A stretch of DNA of 64,000 nucleotides from Cyclobacteriaceae bacterium (GTDB lineage: Bacteria; Bacteroidota; Bacteroidia; Cytophagales; Cyclobacteriaceae). Where the stretch lies: the NCBI GenBank assembly GCA_028284125.1, contig JANQSI010000009.1, forward strand, positions 489,849-553,848, in the 5' to 3' direction. Both the position numbers and the translations under genes were made by a program. Below, piece by piece: positions 26,646 to 36,957 of the stretch. Position 1 is the stretch's first letter; each line of letters begins with the position of its first letter. The notes beneath the pieces were generated by a model. It saw only the letters and a list, made by a program, of their open reading frames with translations. It was not told the DNA's origin and searched no databases.

Positions 26646-27872
26646 ATGGGGAAACAAGTAGTAGGTCCTTTCAAACAAATAGTCACAGCAGCAGGTTTGC
26701 CAGTTAAAGGTGCAATCAAGGACGAATCTCTTGAGGTCATCAAAAATGGCGGACTGCTCATTGATGATGGATTTATACAGGAAGTTGGAAGCTTTGATCA
26801 ACTGAGGAAATCTGGCAATGAGGTATTGGAATTGGAAGGCACCCATATTTGTTTACCAGGATTCATTGACTCACACACCCATATCTGTTTTGGTGGAAGT
26901 CGAGCAAAAGATTATGCAGCCAGAAACAATGGAAAAACCTATTTAGAAATAGCCAAAGAAGGGGGTGGCATTTGGGATACAGTGACCAAGACAAGAGAAG
27001 CCAGCAAAGAGGAATTAGTAGAGGGAATAATTAAGAGAGCTAATCGACACTTAGAAGAAGGTGTGACTACCATAGAAGTTAAAAGTGGTTACGGTCTTTC
27101 TGTCGAAGAAGAACTAAAAATGCTTCGAGCGATTAAAGAAGCCGACGTAAAATCGGATGTTGATTTAATTCCAACCTGCCTGGCTGCACATATTTTACCC
27201 AAAGACTTTGACGGTGATCATAAGGCCTATTTGGATCATATCAGCACTGACCTTTTTCCAATACTGAAACAAGAAAAGCTCACCAACCGGATAGATGCTT
27301 TTATTGAAGAAGAAGCATTTTCCTCAAGCATTACATCCAATTACTTTTTGCGTGCCAAGGAGATGGGTTTTGCAATAACTGTCCATGCCGATCAATTCAG
27401 TACCGGAGGAAGTGAAGTAGCGGTAAATGTCGGTGCGATCAGTGCCGATCACCTGGAAGCTAGCGGAGACAAGGAGATTGAATTGCTCGCTAAAAGTGAT
27501 ACAATCGCGACAGCTCTACCTGGCGCTTCCATGGGATTGGGAGTGGCATTTACGCCAGGACGTAAAATACTAGATGCAGGGGGTGCACTTGCAATTGCGA
27601 GCGATTGGAATCCGGGATCAGCTCCTATGGGCGACCTTTTGATGCAGGCTTGTGTGCTCGGATCTTACGAAAAGCTTTCGAATGCTGAGGTGCTGTCAGG
27701 AATCACGTTTCGGGCAGCTGCAGCTTTAGGCCTGAACGATTGCGGGAGAATAGCGTCAGGGATGAAAGCTGATCTGACAATTTTTGAGACCAATCACTAC
27801 AACGAAATTTTCTATCATCAAGGGAAGATGAAACCGAAAATGGTTTTTAAATCAGGAAAAAGGATTTTCTAA
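26646..27872 (+). CDS. hutI: Imidazolonepropionase
   Basis: 408 aa, amidohydrolase superfamily. It opens the imidazolone ring to give N-formimino-L-glutamate. Metal ligands and substrate loop are visible: DSHTHICFGGSRAKDYAARN near residues 75-95, CLAAHILP near 180, VHADQFS near 245, and SDWNPGSAP near 320. It lies 3 bp after hutH and 2 bp before hutU, so translation of the three genes is probably coupled. Confidence 0.97.
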   Translation: MGKQVVGPFKQIVTAAGLPVKGAIKDESLEVIKNGGLLIDDGFIQEVGSFDQLRKSGNEVLELEGTHICLPGFIDSHTHICFGGSRAKDYAARNNGKTYLEIAKEGGGIWDTVTKTREASKEELVEGIIKRANRHLEEGVTTIEVKSGYGLSVEEELKMLRAIKEADVKSDVDLIPTCLAAHILPKDFDGDHKAYLDHISTDLFPILKQEKLTNRIDAFIEEEAFSSSITSNYFLRAKEMGFAITVHADQFSTGGSEVAVNVGAISADHLEASGDKEIELLAKSDTIATALPGASMGLGVAFTPGRKILDAGGALAIASDWNPGSAPMGDLLMQACVLGSYEKLSNAEVLSGITFRAAAALGLNDCGRIASGMKADLTIFETNHYNEIFYHQGKMKPKMVFKSGKRIF

Positions 27873-27874
27873 AC

Positions 27875-29875
27875 ATGAACTTTATAGAACAAATACTTCA
27901 GGGAATACCGGCCAAACTTCCACCTAAAAAGGAAATCGATCCTACATTAAGTCATGCCCCAAAAAGAAAAGACATTCTTTCCCCTGATGAAAAAAAGTTA
28001 GCCGTTCGAAATGCACTTCGATATTTCCCAAATAAATGGCACAAGGAACTGGCCGTTGAATTTGCTGAAGAACTCAACAAGTACGGACGTATCTACATGT
28101 ATCGGTTCATTCCCGATTATCAAATGCATGCCCATCCCCTGGACGAATATCCGGCCAAATCCAAACAAGCAGCAGCCATTATGCTGATGATCCAAAACAA
28201 CCTGGATCCTGCTGTGGCGCAACACCCCCAAGAGCTAATAACCTACGGCGGAAATGGTGCTGTTTTTCAAAACTGGGCCCAGTACCTACTCACCATGCAA
28301 TATTTAGCCAACATGACCGATGAGCAAACACTTCACATGTACTCAGGCCACCCGATGGGACTTTTTCCTTCTTCCAATGAGTCTCCACGAGTAGTGGTCA
28401 CGAATGGAATGATGATTCCCAACTACTCCTCTCAAGATGACTGGGAAAAATACAATGCATTAGGCGTCACCCAATACGGACAAATGACCGCTGGTTCCTA
28501 CATGTATATTGGCCCGCAGGGAATCGTCCACGGCACTACAATCACAGTGATGAATGCTTTCCGCAAAAAGTTGGGACAAAATGAAACTCCTGCTGGAAAA
28601 GTGTTTCTTACCGCCGGCCTTGGTGGAATGAGTGGTGCTCAGCCAAAAGCGGGAAATATAGCAGGTTGCGTTACCGTCTGCGCGGAGGTTAATCCGGAGG
28701 CAGCCAACAAGCGACATGAACAGGGTTGGGTGGATGAACTGCTTGAAGACCTGGAAGCGCTTGTTGAGCGAGTCAAAAAAGCGAAAGAAAACAAAGAGGT
28801 TGTTTCGCTTGCTTATATAGGAAATGTGGTGGATTGCTGGGAGCGATTTTATGAAGAAAATATCCTGATTGAACTTGGCTCAGACCAAACTTCGCTTCAC
28901 AATCCATGGTCAGGTGGATATTATCCAGTTGGGCTGTCATTTGAAGAATCCAACGGTCTAATACGTAACAACCCCTCTCTTTTTAAAGAAAAAGTCCAGG
29001 AATCACTAACAAGACATGCCGACGCGATAAACAAGCATGTGGAACATGGGACCTATTTTTTCGATTATGGAAACGCTTTTCTATTGGAAGCCTCTCGGGC
29101 AGGAGCAGATATCATGGCTGATAATGGAGTAGATTTCAAATACCCCTCCTACGTTCAGGATATTCTAGGACCCATGTGTTTTGATTATGGATTCGGACCT
29201 TTTCGATGGGTTTGCACCTCTGGCCGTTCGGCGGATCTTAAAAAATCAGATCAGATTGCATTGAGTGTCATGGCGGAAATCAAGGCGGAAGCTCCCAAGG
29301 AAATCCAACAACAAATGCAGGACAACATCACCTGGATTGAACAAGCTGAAAAGAATCGTTTGGTAGTTGGTTCACAAGCCAGGATTCTTTACTCTGATGC
29401 CGAAGGAAGGACCAAAATAGCTGCCGCATTTAATGAAGCGATTCGATCAGGTGATATTGAGGGGCCAATTGTACTAGGTCGCGATCACCATGATGTAAGT
29501 GGAACGGACTCTCCTTTCAGGGAAACAAGTAACATCTATGATGGCAGCAAGTTCACCGCTGATATGGCCATCCACAATGTCATTGGCGATAGCTTCCGAG
29601 GCGCTACCTGGGTTTCCATTCATAATGGTGGAGGTGTAGGTTGGGGAGAAGTCATGAACGGTGGATTCGGGATGCTGTTGGATGGTTCTGAAAAAGCTGA
29701 TCGTCGGTTGAGGCAAATGCTTTTCTTTGATGTGAACAACGGAATTTCCAGGAGAAGTTGGGCACGAAATGACGAGGCGATCTTTGCAATCAAAAGGGAA
29801 ATGGAACGAACGCCAGAGTTGGTCGTGACCTTACCAAATCTGGTTGATGATGAAATGTTGACGGAAATTTTCTGA
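27875..29875 (+). CDS. hutU: Urocanate hydratase, long form
   Basis: 666 aa, about 110 residues longer than the enterobacterial or Pseudomonas enzyme but typical of the long form found in Bacteroidota. It converts urocanate to imidazolonepropionate using tightly bound NAD. The urocanase signatures are present: YGGNGAVFQNWAQY near residue 125, SGHPMGLFPS near 157, TAGLGGMSGAQPKAG near 247 (NAD-binding), and RDHHDVSGTDSPFRETSN near 537. Third gene in the operon. A small hairpin without a T-run (29890-29907) lies between it and the cupin gene. Confidence 0.96.
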   Translation: MNFIEQILQGIPAKLPPKKEIDPTLSHAPKRKDILSPDEKKLAVRNALRYFPNKWHKELAVEFAEELNKYGRIYMYRFIPDYQMHAHPLDEYPAKSKQAAAIMLMIQNNLDPAVAQHPQELITYGGNGAVFQNWAQYLLTMQYLANMTDEQTLHMYSGHPMGLFPSSNESPRVVVTNGMMIPNYSSQDDWEKYNALGVTQYGQMTAGSYMYIGPQGIVHGTTITVMNAFRKKLGQNETPAGKVFLTAGLGGMSGAQPKAGNIAGCVTVCAEVNPEAANKRHEQGWVDELLEDLEALVERVKKAKENKEVVSLAYIGNVVDCWERFYEENILIELGSDQTSLHNPWSGGYYPVGLSFEESNGLIRNNPSLFKEKVQESLTRHADAINKHVEHGTYFFDYGNAFLLEASRAGADIMADNGVDFKYPSYVQDILGPMCFDYGFGPFRWVCTSGRSADLKKSDQIALSVMAEIKAEAPKEIQQQMQDNITWIEQAEKNRLVVGSQARILYSDAEGRTKIAAAFNEAIRSGDIEGPIVLGRDHHDVSGTDSPFRETSNIYDGSKFTADMAIHNVIGDSFRGATWVSIHNGGGVGWGEVMNGGFGMLLDGSEKADRRLRQMLFFDVNNGISRRSWARNDEAIFAIKREMERTPELVVTLPNLVDDEMLTEIF

Positions 29876-29922
29876 TCATTGACTGATAACTTGACTAATT
29901 TGTCAAGCCTAAAATCAGAGCA

Positions 29923-30282
29923 ATGGTAGAAAAGAAAACCTGGGATGATATCCCCACAGAAGAAGTCACACCAGAGATGCATCGTAAAATCCTTTGGGGT
30001 GAGAAGTTGATGATCGCCAAGATGAAATTCAAGGACGGATTCAAGGTCCCACTTCACTCACACGAAAACGAACAAATCACACATGTCATTTCCGGAACCA
30101 TCCGATTTTGGTTCGGGGAAAACAAGGAACAGGAAATGGATCTTGGTCCGGGAGACATGGTTGTCATTCCACCTAACCTACCACATGAAGCGCTTATGAT
30201 TGGTGATGTGGAAGAAATTGATCACTGGGCACCGCCACGTCAGGATTGGTTGGACGGAACTGACGATTATCTTAGAAAATAA
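29923..30282 (+). CDS. Small cupin-domain protein
   Basis: 119 aa forming a single cupin barrel. Motif 1 is seen as PLHSHENEQITHVISG (two His and a Glu, residues about 44-58) and motif 2 as GPGDMVVIPPNLPHEA (His near 89), so a metal site is likely. It ends WAPPRQDWL, resembling pectin-degradation/KdgF-type and other small single-cupin proteins. Its stop overlaps the start of the SDR gene (TAATG), and it lies 47 bp after hutU. A role in histidine breakdown is implied only by position. Confidence 0.8.
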   Translation: MVEKKTWDDIPTEEVTPEMHRKILWGEKLMIAKMKFKDGFKVPLHSHENEQITHVISGTIRFWFGENKEQEMDLGPGDMVVIPPNLPHEALMIGDVEEIDHWAPPRQDWLDGTDDYLRK

Positions 30283-31046
30283 TGGATCTTGGACTCAAGG
30301 GAAAAGTAGCGTTCGTTGCAGCATCCAGCGAAGGTCTTGGAAAAAACGTCGCATTGGAATTGGCCAAAGAAGGCGCTAACCTTATTATCTGTAGTAGAAA
30401 TCAAGAAACGCTAGACGAAGCTAAAAGGGAAATTGAATCTGCTGGAAAGGGTAAAGTTCTAGCCATTGCGGGAGATCTTTCCAATCGGGACGATAGAGAA
30501 AAGATCATCTCCAAGTCCCTCGAAACGCACCCTGCCGTTGACATTTTGGTGACAAATACGGGTGGGCCTCCTTCTGGCAAATTTGAAGACCTGAGCGAAG
30601 AAGACTGGGATCGAACGTATCAACTGCTTTTAGCAAGTGCAACACATCTCATCAGAGGATTTCTACCGGGAATGAAAAAGAATCAATGGGGACGTATTAT
30701 CACGATCACTTCTCAGGCTGTGAAACAACCGGTTGAAAATTTGATTTTGTCTAATTCCGTCCGGGCATCTGTGGTTGGACTCATGAAGACGCTCGCAAGT
30801 GAACTGGGACCCTACAGCATTACCGTCAACAATGTCATGCCTGGATACACGCAAACCTCAAGGTTGACTCGACTGATAGAAACCAATCCGTCATTTGCTT
30901 CTGCAACCAAAGAGATCCCACTCGGACGATTTGGCAATCCGGAAGAATTTGCTGCTGCTGTCACGTTTTTGGCAAGCGAACGTGCGAGTTATATTACCGG
31001 CACTTCCCTGGCAGTGGACGGAGGCTGGATCAAGAATATTTTATAA
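30282..31046 (+). CDS. SDR-family oxidoreductase with atypical active site
   Basis: 254 aa short-chain dehydrogenase/reductase. The Rossmann nucleotide motif is AASSEGLGKNVA near residues 13-24, the NAG-type motif is replaced by TNTGGPPSG near 91, and the catalytic Ser is in ITITSQ near 142. The canonical YxxxK is absent: at its place the sequence reads LSNSVRASVVGL. The C-terminus ITGTSLAVDGGW is standard. Similar atypical SDRs with NTGGPP and SNxxR motifs occur in many bacteria, usually labelled 3-oxoacyl-ACP reductase without proof. Last gene of the hut operon, translationally coupled to the cupin. Function unknown. Confidence 0.85.
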   Translation: MDLGLKGKVAFVAASSEGLGKNVALELAKEGANLIICSRNQETLDEAKREIESAGKGKVLAIAGDLSNRDDREKIISKSLETHPAVDILVTNTGGPPSGKFEDLSEEDWDRTYQLLLASATHLIRGFLPGMKKNQWGRIITITSQAVKQPVENLILSNSVRASVVGLMKTLASELGPYSITVNNVMPGYTQTSRLTRLIETNPSFASATKEIPLGRFGNPEEFAAAVTFLASERASYITGTSLAVDGGWIKNIL

Positions 31047-31068
31047 ACTTTGGGTTAGTAGACCACCA

Positions 31069-31794
31069 CTAGAAACCAAATGCAGCTCCAAATGCCACAA
31101 ATGAATCAGGTGAAATATTGGAAATACCTGTGCCGAATGATACATCAAACTGGGTCTTTGGGTTGGCCAAGTAAATAAGTCCGGCATTAAACCGCTGATC
31201 CAAATCATCTCCAAAGAACGCATAAGGTTCAGCAAAAAGCGACAATCCGTCAGCAATCAAGACACCAAAATTCAACGTGTATAAAAAGTTATTGAATCCT
31301 GCATCTACATAACCTATGTTATAACCTATACCAAATCGGTCAGAAATGGTGTTTTGGAAGTTGAATCGAAATTCAGCCACTGGCGATTCCGGATTAAAAT
31401 CATCGCTCCCTGTTTCCAACGTCACTTGAGCTAAAATGCTCATTTGCGGTTTCCACTCATGTTCATCCAATAGATGAACTTTAGTTCCCAAGGTCAATGG
31501 ACTTAAACCGGTGGTTCGCTCATCCAACACTTTTGAACCAACATAGTTTTGAGTAATCCGGAGTTCAAATCGTTCAATGATCCCAATTCTTAGAAGGGCA
31601 TTCAAATAAGTAGAATTAGTTAAGCCCTCGGTCACTTTTTCATTCAAAAACCCGACCTCCAACAAAAAATCTCCAGGTGCAACAACAATCGCACCAGCGG
31701 ATTGCGTAGGTCTATCCGTTGATATAGGATCTCCGTCTTGGGAATAGGCAATAAAACAGGTAGCAAGAAAAATACTGGCGAGAAAATTCTTCAT
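31069..31794 (-). CDS. Outer-membrane beta-barrel protein, phenol MetA-pathway type
   Basis: 241 aa. A signal peptide (ending IAYSQ) is followed by DRPTQSAGA near residue 26, typical of the MetA-pathway of phenol degradation/transporter family of small outer-membrane barrels. Alternating hydrophobic strands (FELRITQNYVG, PQMSILAQVTLETG, FGIGYNIGYVDAG) end in a terminal Phe (FGAAFGF), the usual signal for barrel assembly. Family members are often annotated transporter, without known substrate. It lies 37 bp downstream of the DUF6728-type gene on the same strand and converges with the SDR gene. Confidence 0.8.
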   Translation of the reverse strand: MKNFLASIFLATCFIAYSQDGDPISTDRPTQSAGAIVVAPGDFLLEVGFLNEKVTEGLTNSTYLNALLRIGIIERFELRITQNYVGSKVLDERTTGLSPLTLGTKVHLLDEHEWKPQMSILAQVTLETGSDDFNPESPVAEFRFNFQNTISDRFGIGYNIGYVDAGFNNFLYTLNFGVLIADGLSLFAEPYAFFGDDLDQRFNAGLIYLANPKTQFDVSFGTGISNISPDSFVAFGAAFGF

Positions 31795-31831
31795 GGGTGC
31801 GGTAAATTAGGTTAACAACAAAGTTAACCAC

Positions 31832-32026
31832 TTATGCCCGAGTAATGGCACGCACAATCATGACGATAACCGCCATCAAAAACATGAGAATTGAGATCTT
31901 ATTAATTGTGTGCATCGCCTTCAAGTTGAAACTCTTCGGACGATTGGGATCCTTTTTCCTAAAAAAATAGGTAAGTACTTCTGTAAAATCAAAGTAGTTG
32001 GTTTTGTCTTCTTTTCTCTCTTCCAT
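31832..32026 (-). CDS. Small DUF6728-like membrane protein
   Basis: 64 aa. A charged N-terminus (MEERKEDKTNYFDF), then YFFRKKDPNRP, then one C-terminal transmembrane helix (about residues 42-60). The pattern of a conserved FRKKDPNRP motif plus single helix matches small DUF6728-type proteins that I recall from Bacteroidota. Function unknown. Possibly cotranscribed with the downstream barrel protein. Confidence 0.7.
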   Translation of the reverse strand: MEERKEDKTNYFDFTEVLTYFFRKKDPNRPKSFNLKAMHTINKISILMFLMAVIVMIVRAITRA

Positions 32027-32212
32027 CGTCGTTCAGCTAAATTACTAAATGTCCTTTATTGGACTAGTCGGAAATGATCTTGATACGTTCACTAAAATTT
32101 TCTAATCCCTCTTGAGTAAATAACTAGAGTCACCACGCTATTGTTCCAGCAACTTTTCAAAAATCAAAGCGTATATTGATTTGACCGTATTTAATATGGT
32201 TAATTAATGTGG

Positions 32213-32247
32213 AGCCGATCGTGGAGACGATCGGCTTTTTGTTTTTT
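32213..32247 (+). terminator. Strong orphan terminator with no plus-strand gene upstream
   Basis: AGCCGATCGT (32213-32222) pairs perfectly with ACGATCGGCT (32227-32236) around GGAG, a 10-bp stem, followed by a T-rich run to 32247. On the plus strand the nearest upstream gene ends at 31046 and two minus-strand genes intervene. On the minus strand no T-run follows. It therefore probably ends a short non-coding transcript started within 32030-32210. Confidence 0.8.
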
Positions 32248-32268
32248 CATCATCTTCACATAGTTGCT

Positions 32269-32276
32269 TAGTTTTG
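32269..32276 (+). promoter_or_regulatory. -7 promoter box of the penicillin acylase family gene
   Basis: TAGTTTTG matches TAnnTTTG exactly, 43 bp before the ATG at 32319 and 22 bp after the orphan terminator. The nearest TTG is 27 bp upstream, longer than usual, so the -33 element is uncertain. The other bases in 32027-32318 show no gene. Confidence 0.55.
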
Positions 32277-32318
32277 AACGACCACTTCTACCCTGGTCTT
32301 TTCTGAAAGAGGATAAAA

Positions 32319-34679
32319 ATGAAAATCATTAAAATTATTGGGATAGTCCTACTTGCAATTGTAGTGGGACTAACAGGATTCTATTTCTATTTTCAAGCAA
32401 CACACAAGCCTTTATACCAAGGAGAATTAAAACTAGAGGCACTGAATCAGCAAGTAGATGTTTTCTTTACTGAGTATGGAATTCCACACATCTACGCTCA
32501 GAATTCTGAAGATGCCTACTACGCTTTTGGATACATCCACGCTCAAGATCGACTGTGGCAAATGGATCTCTTAAGACATGTGGGTGGTGGCAGATTATCA
32601 GAACTTTTTGGAGAAGACTTAGTCACGACCGATAAATATTTACGGACGATGGGGCTTGGCCTCTACGCAAAACAATCAGCACAAGCATTCATTCAACGAT
32701 CTACTGAAAACTTGCCTCTCGTACAAGCATATTTGGCTGGAATCAACGACTTCATTCGTAACAATCCCGAGACCCTAGAACACACGATTCTTGGGTTAGA
32801 AATGGAGCCATTTACTGAGCAAAATGTTTTTGAGGTTTTGACTTACATGGCATTCAGTTTTTCTAATGGTCCTTTCACAGACCCATTTTTGACAGAACTG
32901 GCAAGCAAACTTGATTCGACCTATTTAAAAGATCTGCAGATTTATCACTATCCGGGTGAAACAGTAATTCCTAATTATGATTCCAGGTATTCCAATTTGT
33001 CAAATGAAATCGCTCAAGCTTTTAAGGAAGCGAATATTCCTGAATTCAAAGGAAGTAACGGCTGGGTTCTTTCAGGACAAAAAACAGAATCGGGACAAGT
33101 CATCCTTGCAAATGATCCACATATCGCATTCTCTCAACCATCGGTCTGGTACGAAGCTCACCTCATAACCCCTGATACAGAATACTACGGATACTTCATC
33201 AGCGGAATTCCCTTCCCACCTATCCTACACACCACTGAGTACTCAAACGGACTTACCATGTTTGAAAACGATGATGTAGACTTTTTTGTAGAAGAAATAC
33301 ACCATGAAGACTCAAATAGGTATCGTTACAAAGGCGATTGGTTACAAATGTCAGCCCGCGATGAAATCATCAAAGTAAAAGATGCTGATGATCTCAACCT
33401 GGTTGTTAGGTCAACGAAACATGGCCCTATCGTCTCTGATATTCTGAAAGAAGAACCATTGGACGATGTTGTCTCCATGTACTGGGTGACGACCAATTTT
33501 GAAAATCACTTGCTTGAAGTTCTATACAACTTTACACAATACGAATCATTAGAAAGTTTTGAGCAGTTGGCAGCTAAAATTCATGGGCCAGGGCTTAACA
33601 TCATGTATGGAGATGCTCAAGGAAATATTGCCTGGTGGGCCTCCGGTAAGCTGATCCAAAGAAGAGACGAACGAACCAGCAAGCAATTTTTAGATGGATC
33701 GACCGGTCTTGATGATCCTGATGATTTTTACCCTTTCGAAAAGAATCCGCATAGCATTAACCACCCAAGTGGGTTTGTATTCAGCGCCAACAATCAACCT
33801 GACACGGTGGATGGAGTGGTTTATTCCGGATATTACCTCCCTGACGATCGAGGTGAGCGAATCAAAGAGCTCATTGAAGGGAAAGAAAAATTTAGTGTTG
33901 AAGATGTAAAGGACATGCAGTTAGATACCTATTCTAAAACATTTGAAAACATCAAAGGAATCCTGCTTTTTGCTATTAAAGACACGGACAGAAGTAAGTT
34001 GCTACGAGAATTGATCGCATGGGATTATTCCTTTAAGGTAGATGATCACAGGCCTACCATTTTCCAAAAATGGTTATACGAAATACTCGAAAAAACCATG
34101 AAAGATGAAATGGGTGATGAATTATGGGAATCATATAAAAGCACGCATACCTACAAAGTCGTTATCGAACATCTCATCAAAAATGAAGGTTCGAAATGGT
34201 GGGACGATATCAACACAAGTGAAACAGAGGACAGGCTTGCCATCATTAGATCGAGTTTTGAAAAAGCAATAGCTGACTTGTCAAACGATTGGGGTTCCGA
34301 TCCCACTGAATGGAAATGGGGTAAAGCACATCAACTGACTCATAATCATGCAATGGGAACCGCTTTGAGTTTTTTAAATGTGGGACCTTTCGAGGCACCT
34401 TCAGGCAATGAAGTAATCAATAATCTTGGATTCACTTATTCAGGAGAAAAAATCCTTAACGTAACGTTTGGGCCATCCAATAGAAGAATCGTAGATTTTG
34501 CAGATGTAAGAAACAATAGCTGGAGTATTATTCCCACAGGACAATCGGGAAACTACTTCAGCCCACATTATGCAGACCAGGCCGAACTTTTTATCAATGG
34601 GAAATTTCGTAAGATGATGATGAATCAGAGCGAAATCCAACAATCAAAAAATAAATTAGTTCTACTTCCCAACAATTGA
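32319..34679 (+). CDS. Penicillin acylase family N-terminal-nucleophile hydrolase
   Basis: 786 aa, the usual length for this S45 peptidase family, which hydrolyses amides such as beta-lactam side chains or acyl-homoserine lactones. An N-terminal membrane helix (residues 6-28) anchors or exports it. The alpha-chain start YGIPHIYAQNSEDAYYAFGY and QDRLWQMDLLR are conserved. Autocleavage would occur before the Ser of GSNGWVLSG near residue 246, generating the nucleophile; NDPHIAF follows, as in the family. The natural substrate is not evident. It has its own promoter box at 32269. Confidence 0.9.
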   Translation: MKIIKIIGIVLLAIVVGLTGFYFYFQATHKPLYQGELKLEALNQQVDVFFTEYGIPHIYAQNSEDAYYAFGYIHAQDRLWQMDLLRHVGGGRLSELFGEDLVTTDKYLRTMGLGLYAKQSAQAFIQRSTENLPLVQAYLAGINDFIRNNPETLEHTILGLEMEPFTEQNVFEVLTYMAFSFSNGPFTDPFLTELASKLDSTYLKDLQIYHYPGETVIPNYDSRYSNLSNEIAQAFKEANIPEFKGSNGWVLSGQKTESGQVILANDPHIAFSQPSVWYEAHLITPDTEYYGYFISGIPFPPILHTTEYSNGLTMFENDDVDFFVEEIHHEDSNRYRYKGDWLQMSARDEIIKVKDADDLNLVVRSTKHGPIVSDILKEEPLDDVVSMYWVTTNFENHLLEVLYNFTQYESLESFEQLAAKIHGPGLNIMYGDAQGNIAWWASGKLIQRRDERTSKQFLDGSTGLDDPDDFYPFEKNPHSINHPSGFVFSANNQPDTVDGVVYSGYYLPDDRGERIKELIEGKEKFSVEDVKDMQLDTYSKTFENIKGILLFAIKDTDRSKLLRELIAWDYSFKVDDHRPTIFQKWLYEILEKTMKDEMGDELWESYKSTHTYKVVIEHLIKNEGSKWWDDINTSETEDRLAIIRSSFEKAIADLSNDWGSDPTEWKWGKAHQLTHNHAMGTALSFLNVGPFEAPSGNEVINNLGFTYSGEKILNVTFGPSNRRIVDFADVRNNSWSIIPTGQSGNYFSPHYADQAELFINGKFRKMMMNQSEIQQSKNKLVLLPNN

Positions 34680-34709
34680 ACCTGACAAGAGGCTAGGTTG
34701 TTACCTTTG
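34676..34709 (+). promoter_or_regulatory. Promoter of the prohibitin-like gene
   Basis: TTG (34676-34678), 23 bp, TACCTTTG (34702-34709) fit the Bacteroidota consensus at the wide end of its spacing. The -33 element overlaps the stop codon of the penicillin acylase gene, so the downstream gene is probably transcribed independently. Confidence 0.6.
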
Positions 34710-34729
34710 CAGCCTAAAAATCTAACAAA

Positions 34730-35554
34730 ATGGACAACAGAAGATACTTACCAATTGTAATCGTAGGATTCATTATTCTCATTGTGCTTTTTTCTGCATT
34801 CAACCGAATTTTCTTTAGGATTGAAGCTTCTGAAAGAGCAGTACTTTTCAAAACCTTAAGTGGAACACTTGAAAAAGATGCAATCATTGGCCCGGGATGG
34901 AATATAAAAGCACCGTGGAATGAAGTTTACGTGTATGAAGTTTCTGAAAACAAGATTGAAGAAACGATGGACGTGCTTGACAAGAATGGACTGAATATCA
35001 GTGTGGATGTTACCGTAAGATTCCATCCGAAGTATGATAAAATTGGAGAAATTCAGGAAAACTTCAGAGGTGATTATGTACACCGTTTAGTAATTCCTGA
35101 AGCTCGCTCTACTGTACGTCAAGTAATGGGACGATACACAGCAGAGGAAATATACTCAACTAAACGACCAGAAGTAGAAGCGGCAATCATTGAAGAAACG
35201 CGTGAAGTTCTTGGCTCATCTGGAAATGAAGTAGAGATGAAAAGCTTGCTTATTCGTTCCATCAAACTTCCTGAACAAATCAAAAATGCGATTGAGAATA
35301 AGCTTGAACAAGAGCAGGAAGCATTGGCCTACCAGTTCAGGCTTGACAAAGAAAAAAGTGAAGCAGAACGTAAGCGAATTGCCGCTGAGGGTGAGGCCCG
35401 AGCGAACAAAATCATCAATAGTAGTTTAACCAAAGAATTGCTTAGAATGAGAGGAATTGAAGCGACTCAACAACTTGCAAATTCGCCGAACTCGAAAGTC
35501 ATTGTCATTGGTGGTGGTGATGACGGATTGCCTTTAATTTTGAACGGAAATTGA
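34730..35554 (+). CDS. SPFH/prohibitin family membrane protein
   Basis: 274 aa. One N-terminal transmembrane helix (residues 7-28) is followed by an SPFH domain (about 29-200) with the prohibitin-like segments ERAVLFKTLSGTL, IGPGWNIKAPW and VDVTVRFHP, then a helical coiled-coil stretch rich in Glu/Lys/Arg (KLEQEQEALAYQFRLDKEKS). Prohibitin-type SPFH proteins form ring assemblies on the membrane and associate with proteases such as FtsH. No partner gene is adjacent. The gene is preceded by its own promoter. Confidence 0.9.
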   Translation: MDNRRYLPIVIVGFIILIVLFSAFNRIFFRIEASERAVLFKTLSGTLEKDAIIGPGWNIKAPWNEVYVYEVSENKIEETMDVLDKNGLNISVDVTVRFHPKYDKIGEIQENFRGDYVHRLVIPEARSTVRQVMGRYTAEEIYSTKRPEVEAAIIEETREVLGSSGNEVEMKSLLIRSIKLPEQIKNAIENKLEQEQEALAYQFRLDKEKSEAERKRIAAEGEARANKIINSSLTKELLRMRGIEATQQLANSPNSKVIVIGGGDDGLPLILNGN

Positions 35555-35621
35555 TCTCAAGTCGTTATAAAAATTGATAATTTCGTAGAATTCTTGAAAA
35601 CCTTAAACCCAATCAAAAAAA

Positions 35622-36908
<1,287 letters not shown>

Positions 36909-36928
36909 ATCACGCTACTGGATTATAT

Positions 36929-36957
36929 CAGCCCAGGCCTTCGGTCGGGGTTTTTTA
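36929..36957 (+). terminator. Terminator after gltA
   Basis: CCCAGGC and GTCGGGG around CTTCG form an imperfect 7-bp stem with one mismatch and one G-U pair, followed by six T residues ending at about 36956. It lies between convergent genes. Confidence 0.65.

Noticed and set aside
29890..29907. CTTGAC-TAATTT-GTCAAG hairpin after hutU
   Set aside because: No T-run follows and the operon appears to continue into cupin and SDR; not called a terminator.
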